Below, in pieces: positions 16,947 through 25,559 of a stretch of 64,000 bases of DNA; within the stretch, counting starts at the first letter, position 1; every line of letters starts with the position of its first letter. The stretch comes from Methanosarcina sp. UBA293 (GTDB lineage Archaea > Halobacteriota > Methanosarcinia > Methanosarcinales > Methanosarcinaceae). The stretch is taken from the NCBI GenBank assembly GCA_002499445.1, contig DALS01000016.1:635-64634 (forward strand), in the 5' to 3' direction. The notes below the pieces were generated by a model. It saw only the letters and a list, made by a program, of their open reading frames with translations. It had not been told where the DNA came from and did no database searches. The translations under genes and the position numbers were made by a program.

Positions 16947-18507
16947 TTTCTTTTACAGAATATTTCTCAAACTCTTCATACCGGATTTGCCTTGCATGAT
17001 ACCTCTCTGAACCTGAGTATTCTACAAGTTTTCCATCTTCCAGTATGGATATTGAACCATGTCCGCAGCAGATGAGGCATTTCCTGTTTTTTTCGGCGAC
17101 CTTTTCATCAATCTTAGAAACGAGTGAAAGGAGTGCCTGCCTTTCTTTTCGCGCAAGTTTGCTGTCAACATTCACAGACGTCATAAGATAATCAGCCAGA
17201 ACATTATATTCCGTTCTATCAGGGCTAAGGCTTCTGAAATTGATTACTGCGTCCTCAGGGAAGAGTAATCCCTCTTCAGGGCATAGATAGAAGACCTCTC
17301 CATGCATATGCCCACCCATTCCTGCAAGAGCTTCAAACTCCAGGTCACCTATCTCGAACCGAGCGATGATAGGAAATGCACCTCGTTTATCGGTTATTTC
17401 AACTGATAAGGGGGTTTCGGAAAAAAAAACTACGTTTTTAGGGGGATTAAACCTGGAGAAAAGGTTAATTATCTTTGTATAAACCTCTTCCAGAATACAA
17501 CTTTGACTGCTTGACCCATATGCCCTGCTGGTCTCCCGAGTGATCAGAAAAGTTTCGCGATTAAGATAGGATGGCACAGGAAAACAGCCAGCTGCTCCAC
17601 AATGATCAGCATCGGCGTGAGTAATGTAAATTCTCTTGAGCCGGTTCAGGTCCCCAAGCCCGTAATGCTGAAACATGTTCACAACATCCTGATAATAGAT
17701 CCCGTACCCGGTGTCAATCATGACCCTTTCAGAAGGGGTATCAAAGAGATAGATATTTCCCCCGCATGGAGGTTGAAAGCAAAAAAGCTCAATATCATCC
17801 TTTATTCGGACCCTTTGTACGTCTGCATAAAAATTATCCCCTGACGTCCTGTTAAGGAAATCCCCAACTTTCAGAATGTTTTCAAAAACTTCAATAGGAT
17901 CTTTTTGAAGGTTTGAAAGTTCCTGAGCAATATGATTAATGTCATGCAGGAACCTCATCAAAAAAGTATCTTCTGCACTCCCGATAAACGACCTGAGCTT
18001 CTGCGCCAGCCTGAAATAGAATACTGTATCATCAAGTTTTTCCCCGGTTGTATCATACTCAAGAATCTCAAGCCTGTACCCGGACTTAAGCTGGTTTAGG
18101 AGGGCATCTATCATTTCAGGGTTTTCGATGTTAAGACCCACAACAAGCCTTTCAGGATGTTGCCCCCTCTCATCAAAATCAAGAAAGATAATGTTTGCTC
18201 CAGATGAAGTAATATAATTCAAGAAGTCAAATAAAGCACCAGGACAATTCGGGAGATAAACATGGAATTTCAGAAAAGCTACAGGCTGAAGGGAGGTCTG
18301 GAGATAACCTATTTTTTCTAACTCTTCGCGGATCTTCTCATAAGCCTGTGGAACAGCAGTCACTTCAAAGAAAACTGTATACATGTCTATCCTGCGGTCG
18401 TACTGAATCCTGTCAATATTTCCTTCGTGTCGCTTGATAATTTCAGCCGCCCTGTGCAATGCCCCTGGTCTATCAGGCATGAAGGCAATAAAAGAGAACT
18501 GTTCCAT
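16897..18507 (-). CDS. Tandem ACT-domain metallo-beta-lactamase-fold protein
   Basis: 536 residues. Two ACT-like regulatory domains come first (FIAFMPDRPGALHRAAEII, then FHVYLPNCPGALFDFLNYI), typical of amino-acid-sensing proteins. A helical linker (160-225) and a metallo-beta-lactamase fold (about 240-500) follow. The metal motif is THADADHCG, that is HxDxDH (residues 297-302) where the usual motif is HxHxDH. Further ligands are likely in GGHMHGE, LFPEDAV and CCGHGS. Substrate unknown. The last about 16 codons are read from the antisense strand of tRNA-Leu, because no earlier stop exists. Confidence 0.82.
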   Translation of the reverse strand: MEQFSFIAFMPDRPGALHRAAEIIKRHEGNIDRIQYDRRIDMYTVFFEVTAVPQAYEKIREELEKIGYLQTSLQPVAFLKFHVYLPNCPGALFDFLNYITSSGANIIFLDFDERGQHPERLVVGLNIENPEMIDALLNQLKSGYRLEILEYDTTGEKLDDTVFYFRLAQKLRSFIGSAEDTFLMRFLHDINHIAQELSNLQKDPIEVFENILKVGDFLNRTSGDNFYADVQRVRIKDDIELFCFQPPCGGNIYLFDTPSERVMIDTGYGIYYQDVVNMFQHYGLGDLNRLKRIYITHADADHCGAAGCFPVPSYLNRETFLITRETSRAYGSSSQSCILEEVYTKIINLFSRFNPPKNVVFFSETPLSVEITDKRGAFPIIARFEIGDLEFEALAGMGGHMHGEVFYLCPEEGLLFPEDAVINFRSLSPDRTEYNVLADYLMTSVNVDSKLARKERQALLSLVSKIDEKVAEKNRKCLICCGHGSISILEDGKLVEYSGSERYHARQIRYEEFEKYSVKEMRGVRFERTDSYENGS

Positions 18508-18604
18508 TAGACATCCCCATTAACACACCTATTTCTTGATAACTTATAAAATCCTGTTTTACTTTAAGCTTTCCTGCTAGCACTAGAGAAAGGAAATGGA
18601 AAAT

Positions 18605-19114
18605 TTAAGGTTCAAGCACAAGAGCAAGAAGTCCCAGAGCTTCAAAAGCTTCAGTAATCTCTAGAAGAGGACTCTCCTTTCTATAAAAAAGATGAGAATT
18701 GCATGCACAGTCCGTGCACCCAAATCCAGACACAAAATCCCCTCCGATCCTGCTAGCAAGTGTACATTCAAATCGGGCAGAAGTAAAAGCATAAACTACT
18801 GAAATCAGCCTGAAAGCCTGATTCAGATGAAGATAATCTACATGCCAACTGGGATTCCGGTCCCGGTTCCGGGAAAGGTTGATGTGTCTCTTTACCCGTT
18901 TCAGACCCCCTGGCCCCAGAGCCGATCCCACATATATATGGAATCCCGGATAGAAAGAGAACTCGCCCTTTTTGCCCACTTCAAGCTTGCAGGCTCGGTT
19001 TTCGAATATCAAACAGTAGACGCCTTTTCCGGAAAAAATATCATTCTCAGAATAAATGTCATTTTCAGAGTAAGAATTCATCTCTGAATAAGCGTTTTTT
19101 TCGGAAAAACTCAT
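18605..19114 (-). CDS. DUF123 / GIY-YIG-like nuclease-fold protein
   Basis: 169 residues. From about residue 31 it matches the DUF123 family (GVYCLIFE, FYPGFHIYVGSALGPGGLKRVKRH, WHVDYLH, and the Cys-rich GFGCTDCACNSHLFY), which I recall being related to GIY-YIG nucleases and sometimes fused to endonuclease III in archaea. The N-terminal 30 residues are an odd run of a short repeat (SEKNAYSEMNSYSENDIYSE) absent from the core family. GAGGT 9 nt before the ATG supports this start. It lies 20 nt downstream of the ADP-ribosylglycohydrolase, so the two are probably co-transcribed. Confidence 0.8.
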   Translation of the reverse strand: MSFSEKNAYSEMNSYSENDIYSENDIFSGKGVYCLIFENRACKLEVGKKGEFSFYPGFHIYVGSALGPGGLKRVKRHINLSRNRDRNPSWHVDYLHLNQAFRLISVVYAFTSARFECTLASRIGGDFVSGFGCTDCACNSHLFYRKESPLLEITEAFEALGLLALVLEP

Positions 19115-19134
19115 TCTAAGACCTCAATCTAAGT

Positions 19135-20100
19135 TCAAAACCTCAATTTATTTCCTGAAACCTGAAAGTACTTTTCAAGCAGAGGCTCGACCATTCCCTC
19201 CAGTATTTCCTTTCCTTTAAGCGCTTCAACCCAGGAAACAGGTATGGCTTCAATTCCCAACCTGGAGCCAAGAATGCCGCCTGCCACACTCCCAACCGAA
19301 TCCGAGTCACCAGTAATGTTCACTGCGGTCTGTATTGCTTTTTTGTAGTCATTCGGATAGCGTAATATACAAAAGTATGCCAGGGCAAAGGTTTCGTCTG
19401 CGTACCAGCCCTGTCCGAGTTTTCTCAAAGCTTCTTCGTCTCCGATGTCACTATAAGCCGTATTATAAGAACTTTCCAGGGCACGAGTAAATTCCTGAGA
19501 GATTCCCTGAGTTACTTCTAAAAGAGGCTCAAACATTTCTCCGGGTTCCACCCCGTCAAGGGCCAGTTTCACTGCGTATGCCCCTGCAATGGAAGCAGCT
19601 TCTGCAGCTGGATGGGAGTGAGTGATTCGGCCTGAAATCAGGGCAACTTTAACCAGTTTATCAGGATCATTCTTGTAGATAAAACCAAGGATTCCAGCCC
19701 GCATAAGACTTCCGCAGGTTTTAGAGCTGATTCCGGACTTGCTCCAGGGAATCCCGTCCTTAAGGTTTAGGGCTGCTCCCCTGGTAGTTGCTCCTGCACC
19801 CAGGTCAGGCTCGTCAAGCCAGAGCACAAGTTCCTCTGCTATATTGCTCATAAGCTCGGGAAGTTCAAGTTCTGCCCCTCGAAGCAGTCCCCTGGCAAGT
19901 ACAAGCATCAACTGAGTATCATCGGTCCAGCGTGAATCAGACGGGAGATCAAGAACTCCTTTTTCTCCATACTTCCTTTTTATTTGCTCAAGGGTGAGAT
20001 GCTCTACTGGGCGCCCCAATGCATCTGCGCAGGCAGTTCCGTATAGATAGCCGCGCAGTTTTTTTTCAATATCAGCGATTATTGAATCCATATACAGCAT
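19135..20100 (-). CDS. ADP-ribosylglycohydrolase family protein
   Basis: 321 residues. ADP-ribosylglycohydrolases (DraG/ARH family) remove ADP-ribose from proteins or small molecules using two Mg2+ ions. The hallmark segments are present: GTACADALGRPVEHL near the N-terminus, WTDDTQLMLVLARGLL (metal-binding TDD), a TRGAALN segment, HPAAEA, and the C-terminal TGDSDSVGSVAGGILG (DSD metal ligands). The start may be the ATG at 20100 or the one three codons later. The partner or substrate is not evident from context. Confidence 0.93.
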   Translation of the reverse strand: MLYMDSIIADIEKKLRGYLYGTACADALGRPVEHLTLEQIKRKYGEKGVLDLPSDSRWTDDTQLMLVLARGLLRGAELELPELMSNIAEELVLWLDEPDLGAGATTRGAALNLKDGIPWSKSGISSKTCGSLMRAGILGFIYKNDPDKLVKVALISGRITHSHPAAEAASIAGAYAVKLALDGVEPGEMFEPLLEVTQGISQEFTRALESSYNTAYSDIGDEEALRKLGQGWYADETFALAYFCILRYPNDYKKAIQTAVNITGDSDSVGSVAGGILGSRLGIEAIPVSWVEALKGKEILEGMVEPLLEKYFQVSGNKLRF

Positions 20101-20383
20101 TATTTTGTTTTCTGCAATTAACTCTTTTAGACTTGAACTAATACTTTCAATCCTAAAGTCCAGTTCTTTACGGTTTCAAGCAGGTAATTTTATTCATTTT
20201 TTGAATATGGGAGTAGCATTCATAAATTTAGAAATTTTATTTTTGAATCTAGTGTCAAAAACGTTTAGTTATTGATCACATATTAAGCTCTGAATCTTTA
20301 TGCGCTGATGGGGAGCTGCCAAAGACTATGTGCAAGAATTAAATTTCCATGACACTAGGTTTAAGATACCTTCTCGGAAATGA
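20101..20383. other. Intergenic region with inverted repeat
   Basis: No gene is seen. Two 9-bp arms, CTAGTGTCA at 20249-20257 and TGACACTAG at 20350-20358, are exact inverted repeats about 110 bp apart with partly conserved flanks. They lie just upstream of a transposase fragment, so they may be the ends of a small non-autonomous element or a remnant IS end. Confidence 0.4.
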
Positions 20384-20773
20384 GTTAGGTCGTGTCTCCC
20401 AGTCATTGATTCAAATCCATATAATTTTAAATGTGTTGTTTGGGGTATTGAAATCACTTTTGAAATAGACTTCTCACAATTTTGTAGTTTGAATAAAGAT
20501 TGTCCTGATTATGAAATAAAAAAATCAAGTGAATATAATCCTTTTAAAGACAGGTACGGCAAAAATAATCACGCACTCCTTAATTATAAAACCTGCAAGC
20601 TTTGCTTTCGTGAAACAAGAAGTACCGTATTTTTCGGACTTGATATTCCTCAGGAAGAAATTCTAAGAACCTTGGCTACGATTCCTGAAAAAGGAAGTAT
20701 TCGCGGAGTTGCAAGAGCTACTGGACATAGTAAAGACACAATTTGTAGAATAAAAAACAGAAAATGTGACTGA
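20384..20773 (+). pseudogene. IS transposase fragment (zinc-finger/HTH N-terminal part)
   Basis: The frame is open from 20384 to the TGA at 20771-20773, with a possible TTG start at 20489. It encodes FCSLNKDCPDY, then CKLCFRETRSTVFFGLDIPQEEIL and a helix-turn-helix region SIRGVARATGHSKDTICRI. This arrangement of paired CxxC-type motifs before an HTH is that of the N-terminal part of IS1-like or related transposases. No catalytic DDE-domain follows the stop, so this is a truncated, non-functional remnant. Confidence 0.6.
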
Positions 20774-20939
20774 AGAGGATTCTAAGGAGTATGTAATCGT
20801 GTAATAATGGAAGACCAAATGCATTAGTTTATAAGGATCACCCAATAAACAATGCAAAGAATCTCAACTTTATATTTGTCCTTAGAAAATGTCAGTTTCT
20901 TCCAGTCCACATACCTTCTACCAGTAAATAGATATTCTC

Positions 20940-21863
20940 TTACAGCCGTTCATGAGCTTTGACAGCGATATCTGAATCAATAAGGACAAAGCGTTCTTTG
21001 AGTGGAGCTAAGTCGAATATCTTTTCATATTTGTCTTTTCCCAAGATCTCCGGAAGGCTCGTCAACATATCTCCAAAAAGATCGTTCACTTCTTTAACGT
21101 ACTTCTCAATTTTGAGGTCAGCACTATACAATCCACGATCCATTCCTCCCTTTTCCTTGAGGAAATCAGATTGTTGCTTCAGAACTGATTTAGTGGTCTG
21201 GGAATCCAGGCTTCTACCAAGACGAAATTCCATCATTAATTCTAGTTCCTTCCCTAAGAGAGAAGAGTTTTCTCCGCTCACGATCGCCGGATTAAAAAAC
21301 TCAAGTTCTTTTCTCTGAAGAGGAGAACTTTCTTTCTTCATAATTGTAGAATTAAAGCTATGGGGAATTTGCATCTGCTCAGTGTATACGTCCACTACTT
21401 TTTGAATATATGCTTTTTCCAGATCATCTTTTGAAGTTGATTGAACCCCCGTATCCATTTCGAGAGGATTTACAGAAGTTTTACTTCTTAATGCAGAACT
21501 GGATAATGAATTACAGGCTGCTAGCCTTATAAGAAACTCAGGAAATGTAGTGCCATATGTCCCGTAAGCTAATGAAGATGCCCAGTACCCTCTTGCCTTT
21601 GAAACTGTTACCCTTGCAGGGTATAAAATCCTATTTGCTGTTTGGTGACATACGCCTGTAACTCCATAAATAATGCCTGCATGGCTATTTGATTGAGATA
21701 TACAATTTGCCACTGAAGAATTGCCACTCCCTCGGCAGATTCTTTTTCCACCAGATCCCCTTCCCCAGCAAGACCAAACAAAAGGAGGTTTGTCACTCGT
21801 CACATAGGTATGATCTGTCCCAAGAAAACCCGTTGATATAGCGTAACCAGTAAGTATAGACAT
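20940..21863 (-). CDS. Protein of unknown function with conserved-looking Cys/His domain
   Basis: 307 residues, family not named. The N-terminal about 105 residues are Gly/Ser/Cys-rich with regularly placed His and Cys: GTDHTYV (H18), SCWGRGSGG (C32), C43, C54, NSHAGIIYGVTGVCHQTANRI (H61, C72, H73), ending in ARGYWASSLAYGTYG. The GVCHQTANR element resembles the catalytic Cys region of papain or transglutaminase folds, so a cysteine hydrolase is possible. The C-terminal about 170 residues are charged and helical. No signal peptide or membrane segment is obvious. Alternatives include a metal-binding protein or toxin-like domain; no neighbour gives a clue. Confidence 0.6.
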   Translation of the reverse strand: MSILTGYAISTGFLGTDHTYVTSDKPPFVWSCWGRGSGGKRICRGSGNSSVANCISQSNSHAGIIYGVTGVCHQTANRILYPARVTVSKARGYWASSLAYGTYGTTFPEFLIRLAACNSLSSSALRSKTSVNPLEMDTGVQSTSKDDLEKAYIQKVVDVYTEQMQIPHSFNSTIMKKESSPLQRKELEFFNPAIVSGENSSLLGKELELMMEFRLGRSLDSQTTKSVLKQQSDFLKEKGGMDRGLYSADLKIEKYVKEVNDLFGDMLTSLPEILGKDKYEKIFDLAPLKERFVLIDSDIAVKAHERL

Positions 21864-22218
21864 AATAAATCACTTATATCATTTCATTTGTACTTGTTAA
21901 CGATTTTTATGTTATGAGCCCGTTCTTCTGCACAAACAAAGTTTGTTCCTTCATATGTTTTAAGTTTAATTTTTACATTACTTCTTCCCTTGGATACGTA
22001 ATCTATAACTCCTTTTTATTTTGCCGCATATTTCAAGTCTCAAAATAATTTTCAATTAATAGATTGGTTAGAATATGACATACAGGTAAAAATATATTAC
22101 CCAGACAGTATATGTTTAGTATGCACATAGTTTGATTTTTATGCATGTAGTTTGGCTGATATGCACATGGAAAAATTAATGAATTTAAAAAGTGATATCG
22201 ATTAACCAGGTGTAACAT
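21864..22218 (+). promoter_or_regulatory. Upstream region with three 20-bp phased repeats
   Basis: ATGCACATAG (22121), ATGCATGTAG (22141) and ATGCACATGG (22161) recur at an exact 20-bp period, the first two followed by TTTG. They lie 50-100 bp before the TTG start at 22219. This looks like a tandem operator for a protein that binds two turns of DNA. The rest of the 355-bp gap shows nothing. Confidence 0.45.
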
Positions 22219-22788
22219 TTGAAAACCCACCGCGTTTCCACTACCATCTCGCAGAAACATTGGGAACTATTAAAAAAGCACGCTGAAAAATTTAAAACTC
22301 AGCAAAAAGCCTTAGAGCTTGCACTGGAAAGCCTGGAAAACAGCTCAAAACAGAGTCCAGTATTAAACCCGGAAGAAAAATATTGGATAACTCTTAAATG
22401 GGCAAATTCGTTGGTTATTGTTGAAAAGACTGCCTTTAAATTGCTTATAGAAACCGCCGATATTGAGCGGCTAAATGAACTTTTTATTCAGGATAAACCC
22501 ATAGAGTATGCAATAGAATTCTATCTTCAGAAGCCTCTTAAGGAATGTAATCTAAAAGAATTCATAGATGGGCTAGTCATCAGTACCAGGATAACTAACT
22601 GGTTCGATACGATAGATTACACAGACGACGGCAGCCATTATACATTGAGAATGACCCATGATTTTGGTTTTACTTTATCTAGACTGACTGTCATGTTGAT
22701 TGAGAGCGCGCTTAAAACTTATGGAGTCAACGCCGAGAGCGTAACTTCTGCGAGGACGATTTTCATAAAAATATTTAAAAATCAATAA
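22219..22788 (+). CDS. Hypothetical protein with RHH-like N-terminus
   Basis: 189 residues from a TTG start with AGGTG 6 nt upstream. The first about 45 residues (HRVSTTISQKHWELLKKHAE) look like a ribbon-helix-helix DNA-binding segment: a short strand followed by two helices. The remainder (about 55-189) is an alpha/beta domain with SLVIVEKTAFKLLIETADIE and, near the end, MTHDFGFTLSRLTVMLIESA. I cannot name that family. A ligand-responsive transcription regulator is possible, and the phased repeats just upstream would suit autoregulation; both points are inference. Confidence 0.6.
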   Translation: MKTHRVSTTISQKHWELLKKHAEKFKTQQKALELALESLENSSKQSPVLNPEEKYWITLKWANSLVIVEKTAFKLLIETADIERLNELFIQDKPIEYAIEFYLQKPLKECNLKEFIDGLVISTRITNWFDTIDYTDDGSHYTLRMTHDFGFTLSRLTVMLIESALKTYGVNAESVTSARTIFIKIFKNQ

Positions 22789-22869
22789 TTAGTAACTTTA
22801 ACTTTGCATAATTTAAGAATAATACATTCAATGATTCACACGATCGACAAAAAAGTTGTAAAAAGAAAA

Positions 22870-22944
22870 TGCTCCGATGGGGATTCGAACCCCAGTCGCA
22901 GGAGTGAGAGTCCTGAATGATTGGCCGAGCTACACTATCGGAGC
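22870..22944 (-). tRNA. tRNA-Glu(CTC)
   Basis: On the minus strand: acceptor GCTCCGA / TCGGAGC, discriminator A, anticodon arm CAGGA-CTCTCAC-TCCTG with anticodon CTC, and T arm CTGGG-GTTCGAA-TCCCC (one mismatch in simple pairing). No CCA is encoded. A longer reading frame spanning it (22775-22978) is spurious. Confidence 0.92.
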
Positions 22945-23152
22945 GGCTTGTAATTATGCTTTGCCTCTTAGGCAGCATATCTTCAAGTAATTTATAAAAT
23001 ATAAACCTTTCGTTTGACTTTTAAAAAATAAGGAAATTGCCAGGTGGGTTTATCCCACCCAGCACACTTAAGAAAAGCTTTTCTTAAAAAGCTTCCTTAA
23101 ACTTGAAAAGGATATCCGGATTGAATTTCTCAAATTTCAGCCACTAGGACGG

Positions 23153-24394
23153 TTATACAAACATAGCCTGGGGAATTGAGGGTTCCTCAGTGTTTACAAC
23201 CTTTTCATGTGCCTTGAGGAAGTCATCCATCTTGACCTGTTTACCACGCCTGCGCAGCACAAAAATCCCGGCTTCCTTGACAATAACGCTGATTTCTGCC
23301 CCACTCATGCCTGTCATGACTTTTGCGAGCTTCTCGAAATCCACATCATCTGCAAGTTTCATCTTGCGAGTGTGAATCTTAAGGATTTCGACCCTTCCTT
23401 TCTCGTCAGGGAGCGGAACTTCGATGGACCTATCAAATCTGCCAGGCCTGAGGAGAGCTGGGTCAAGCAGGTCAATCCTGTTGGTTGCTGCAACCACTTT
23501 TACATTACCTTTCGGGTCAAAACCGTCCATCTCTGCAAGAAGCTGGAGCATTGTCCTGTTAACCTCTGCCGAGCCGCTGGTTCCGTCGTAAGTCCTCATG
23601 CTACCGACAGCATCGATTTCATCTATAAAGAGAATGCTTGGGGATTTATCCCGGGCAAGCTGGAAAATATCTTTGACAAGCCTTGAGCCCTCGCCTACGA
23701 ATTTCTGTACCAGGTCAGAACCTGACATCCGGATGAAGGTTGCTTTTGCCTGAGAGGCTATAGCTTTTGCAATAAGGGTCTTGCCTGTTCCAGGAGCACC
23801 ATGAAGCAGGACACCTGAAGGAGGCTCAATTCCAAGATCCTCAAAAAGCTCGGGTTCGGTGAGCGGCAGTTCAACGCTTTCCCGGACTTCCTGGAGTACT
23901 TCTTCCAACCCACCAATCATGCTGTAGTCCACCCCAGGAGAGTTAATGAGTTCCATAATCTGAGCCCGGACATCAGCTGCCCTACTAACTATTGAAATAA
24001 TTGAGTATGCTCCATTTACTGCAACTCTCATGCCAGGTTCAATCTTACCAATGAATTCTTCAGGGGTCTGAGTAAGTACCTCCTGGTTGTTCCCGTGTTG
24101 CCTTATAAGCACAATTTCCCCGTTTACCTCAAGAATAGTTGCGATAAATAGAGGAGGCTCGGTAAGCTGTTCCAGATGAGCTTTTAATTTATTGATTTCC
24201 TGAAGGTGCCTGCCTGTTGCTACACTTGCCTCAAGAAGCCGGGCCTTCATGTTCTCATTTTGGACCCTCATGATTTCTATTTCAGTTAAGAGAGATTTCA
24301 CATCTTCGGTATCGATCTTCCCGCATTCAAGCTGGAACTCTACCTTTGTTTTGATGTCTTCCAGAGAAGATCTTATTGCACTACTTTCGGACAT
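23153..24394 (-). CDS. pan: Proteasome-activating nucleotidase (PAN)
   Basis: 413 residues. PAN is the archaeal hexameric AAA ATPase that unfolds substrates and opens the 20S proteasome gate. Seen: an N-terminal coiled coil (about 30-78), an OB-like domain (about 80-140), Walker A GAPGTGKT (199-206), Walker B LFIDEID (255-261), the GSRLV pore-flanking region, the arginine-finger segment RPGRFDR and a C-terminal helical domain. The C-terminus ends MFV, so the usual hydrophobic-Tyr-X docking motif has Phe in place of Tyr. AGGTG precedes the ATG. Some archaea have two PAN paralogues; this may be a divergent one. Confidence 0.93.
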   Translation of the reverse strand: MSESSAIRSSLEDIKTKVEFQLECGKIDTEDVKSLLTEIEIMRVQNENMKARLLEASVATGRHLQEINKLKAHLEQLTEPPLFIATILEVNGEIVLIRQHGNNQEVLTQTPEEFIGKIEPGMRVAVNGAYSIISIVSRAADVRAQIMELINSPGVDYSMIGGLEEVLQEVRESVELPLTEPELFEDLGIEPPSGVLLHGAPGTGKTLIAKAIASQAKATFIRMSGSDLVQKFVGEGSRLVKDIFQLARDKSPSILFIDEIDAVGSMRTYDGTSGSAEVNRTMLQLLAEMDGFDPKGNVKVVAATNRIDLLDPALLRPGRFDRSIEVPLPDEKGRVEILKIHTRKMKLADDVDFEKLAKVMTGMSGAEISVIVKEAGIFVLRRRGKQVKMDDFLKAHEKVVNTEEPSIPQAMFV

Positions 24395-25310
24395 TTGAAA
24401 ACACCTTTTTTATTATGTGAAATTGAGTTTACATATAGTTTAAACATATTTTGCACAGGGATTATAATTTGCGAATAAATTAATTTGAAGACTAACTGGC
24501 TTACAGATTTATCACGCAAATCTGTAATCGAATTGATTAGTCATCGAAATCTCAGCAATTGCACAAAGACAGCTTGTAATTTTATCATGCAAATCTGTAA
24601 CCGAGTTGATTAGTCATAGCCAATTAATTAGTCAAATTCTAAACACTACTTTCAAAGAGATTCCAGCTTACACAATTCATCAGGGATGATTATTCCGTCT
24701 CGGCTTTTACAAAATAAAGCTTGAGAAACGAGATAAAGCAGGAGAACCCCTTTTTCATAACTTTCCCATTATAGTAGACCTACACTATCAAAGGTTAGAT
24801 AACATTTAAAGGATATCCCTTACCTTTAGTTGTATAAAGAGGTCTAGAGTATTATACACATACGAATATAAAAATTATATATATAGGTTCCTTCGATAGA
24901 TGTGACCTGATAAACCAAGACTAAAGATTTATTTAGTTTTTCGATCAAATGGCTTTTGGTTACCCTCTTAACGTTTACAGATATTTAACCCCATTCAGTC
25001 TCACATTTCCTTTTTCTATATCTATATGCTTTCACGTTTTCTAGATCAAAGCAGTTTTTCCGGAAAGAAGTCAGATAGAAATCTATTAAGAATACAGGCT
25101 TTTAACTAACCCTATGATTTAGCTCTAACCCTTACCGAAAAGATAAAAGAATAAGGATAAAAGAATATTAAGTCTTCTCCTACTTGAAAGAAAGCCTCCC
25201 CTGTAATTTAACTGAATTAGTTTAGTTTAATTGAAAAAAGGATAGACAAGCTAATAACCTAAAAAATTAAAAAAGATAGCTTAAATAATAAAAGCACTCT
25301 ATCAATCCGC
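24395..25310. other. Intergenic region with hairpin and imperfect direct repeat
   Basis: No gene. A perfect 10-bp hairpin (TTACAGATTT 24501-24510 / AAATCTGTAA 24518-24527) lies within a roughly 38-bp segment (24507-24544) that recurs imperfectly at 24579-24617, both copies ending in TTGATTAGTCAT. A TTAATTAGTCA remnant follows near 24624. The region holds the promoters of PAN (minus) and of the DUF131 pair (plus). Confidence 0.45.
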
Positions 25311-25559
25311 ATGCGTATATCGCAAGATTTTCTAAGGTTAGGTGCAATAGTCATATTTATTGGTTTCACTATATTACTATTAAGTGTAGTTCTCACCATT
25401 TCTTCACAGCATCCCGGAAACAGCCAGATTGGAGGAGTAATCATGCTCGGCCCAATCCCGATAGCATTTGGCTCTTCTCCCGAAATAACAACAAATATGC
25501 TAGGACTTGGATTAATAGTGTCAATTCTCTATCTGTTCCTTTGGAGAATGAAACGTTGA
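25311..25559 (+). CDS. DUF131 family membrane protein
   Basis: 82 residues with two membrane helices (about 9-31 and 60-77). Between them is the family signature GGVIMLGPIPIAFGS. This matches the small archaeal DUF131 (TIGR00304) membrane proteins of unknown function. The stop overlaps the next gene, a second member of the same family, so they are a tandem duplicate pair read from one transcript. Confidence 0.8.
   Translation: MRISQDFLRLGAIVIFIGFTILLLSVVLTISSQHPGNSQIGGVIMLGPIPIAFGSSPEITTNMLGLGLIVSILYLFLWRMKR

Noticed and set aside
22775..22978. 67-codon minus-strand frame
   Set aside because: It covers tRNA-Glu and has no start signal or domain.
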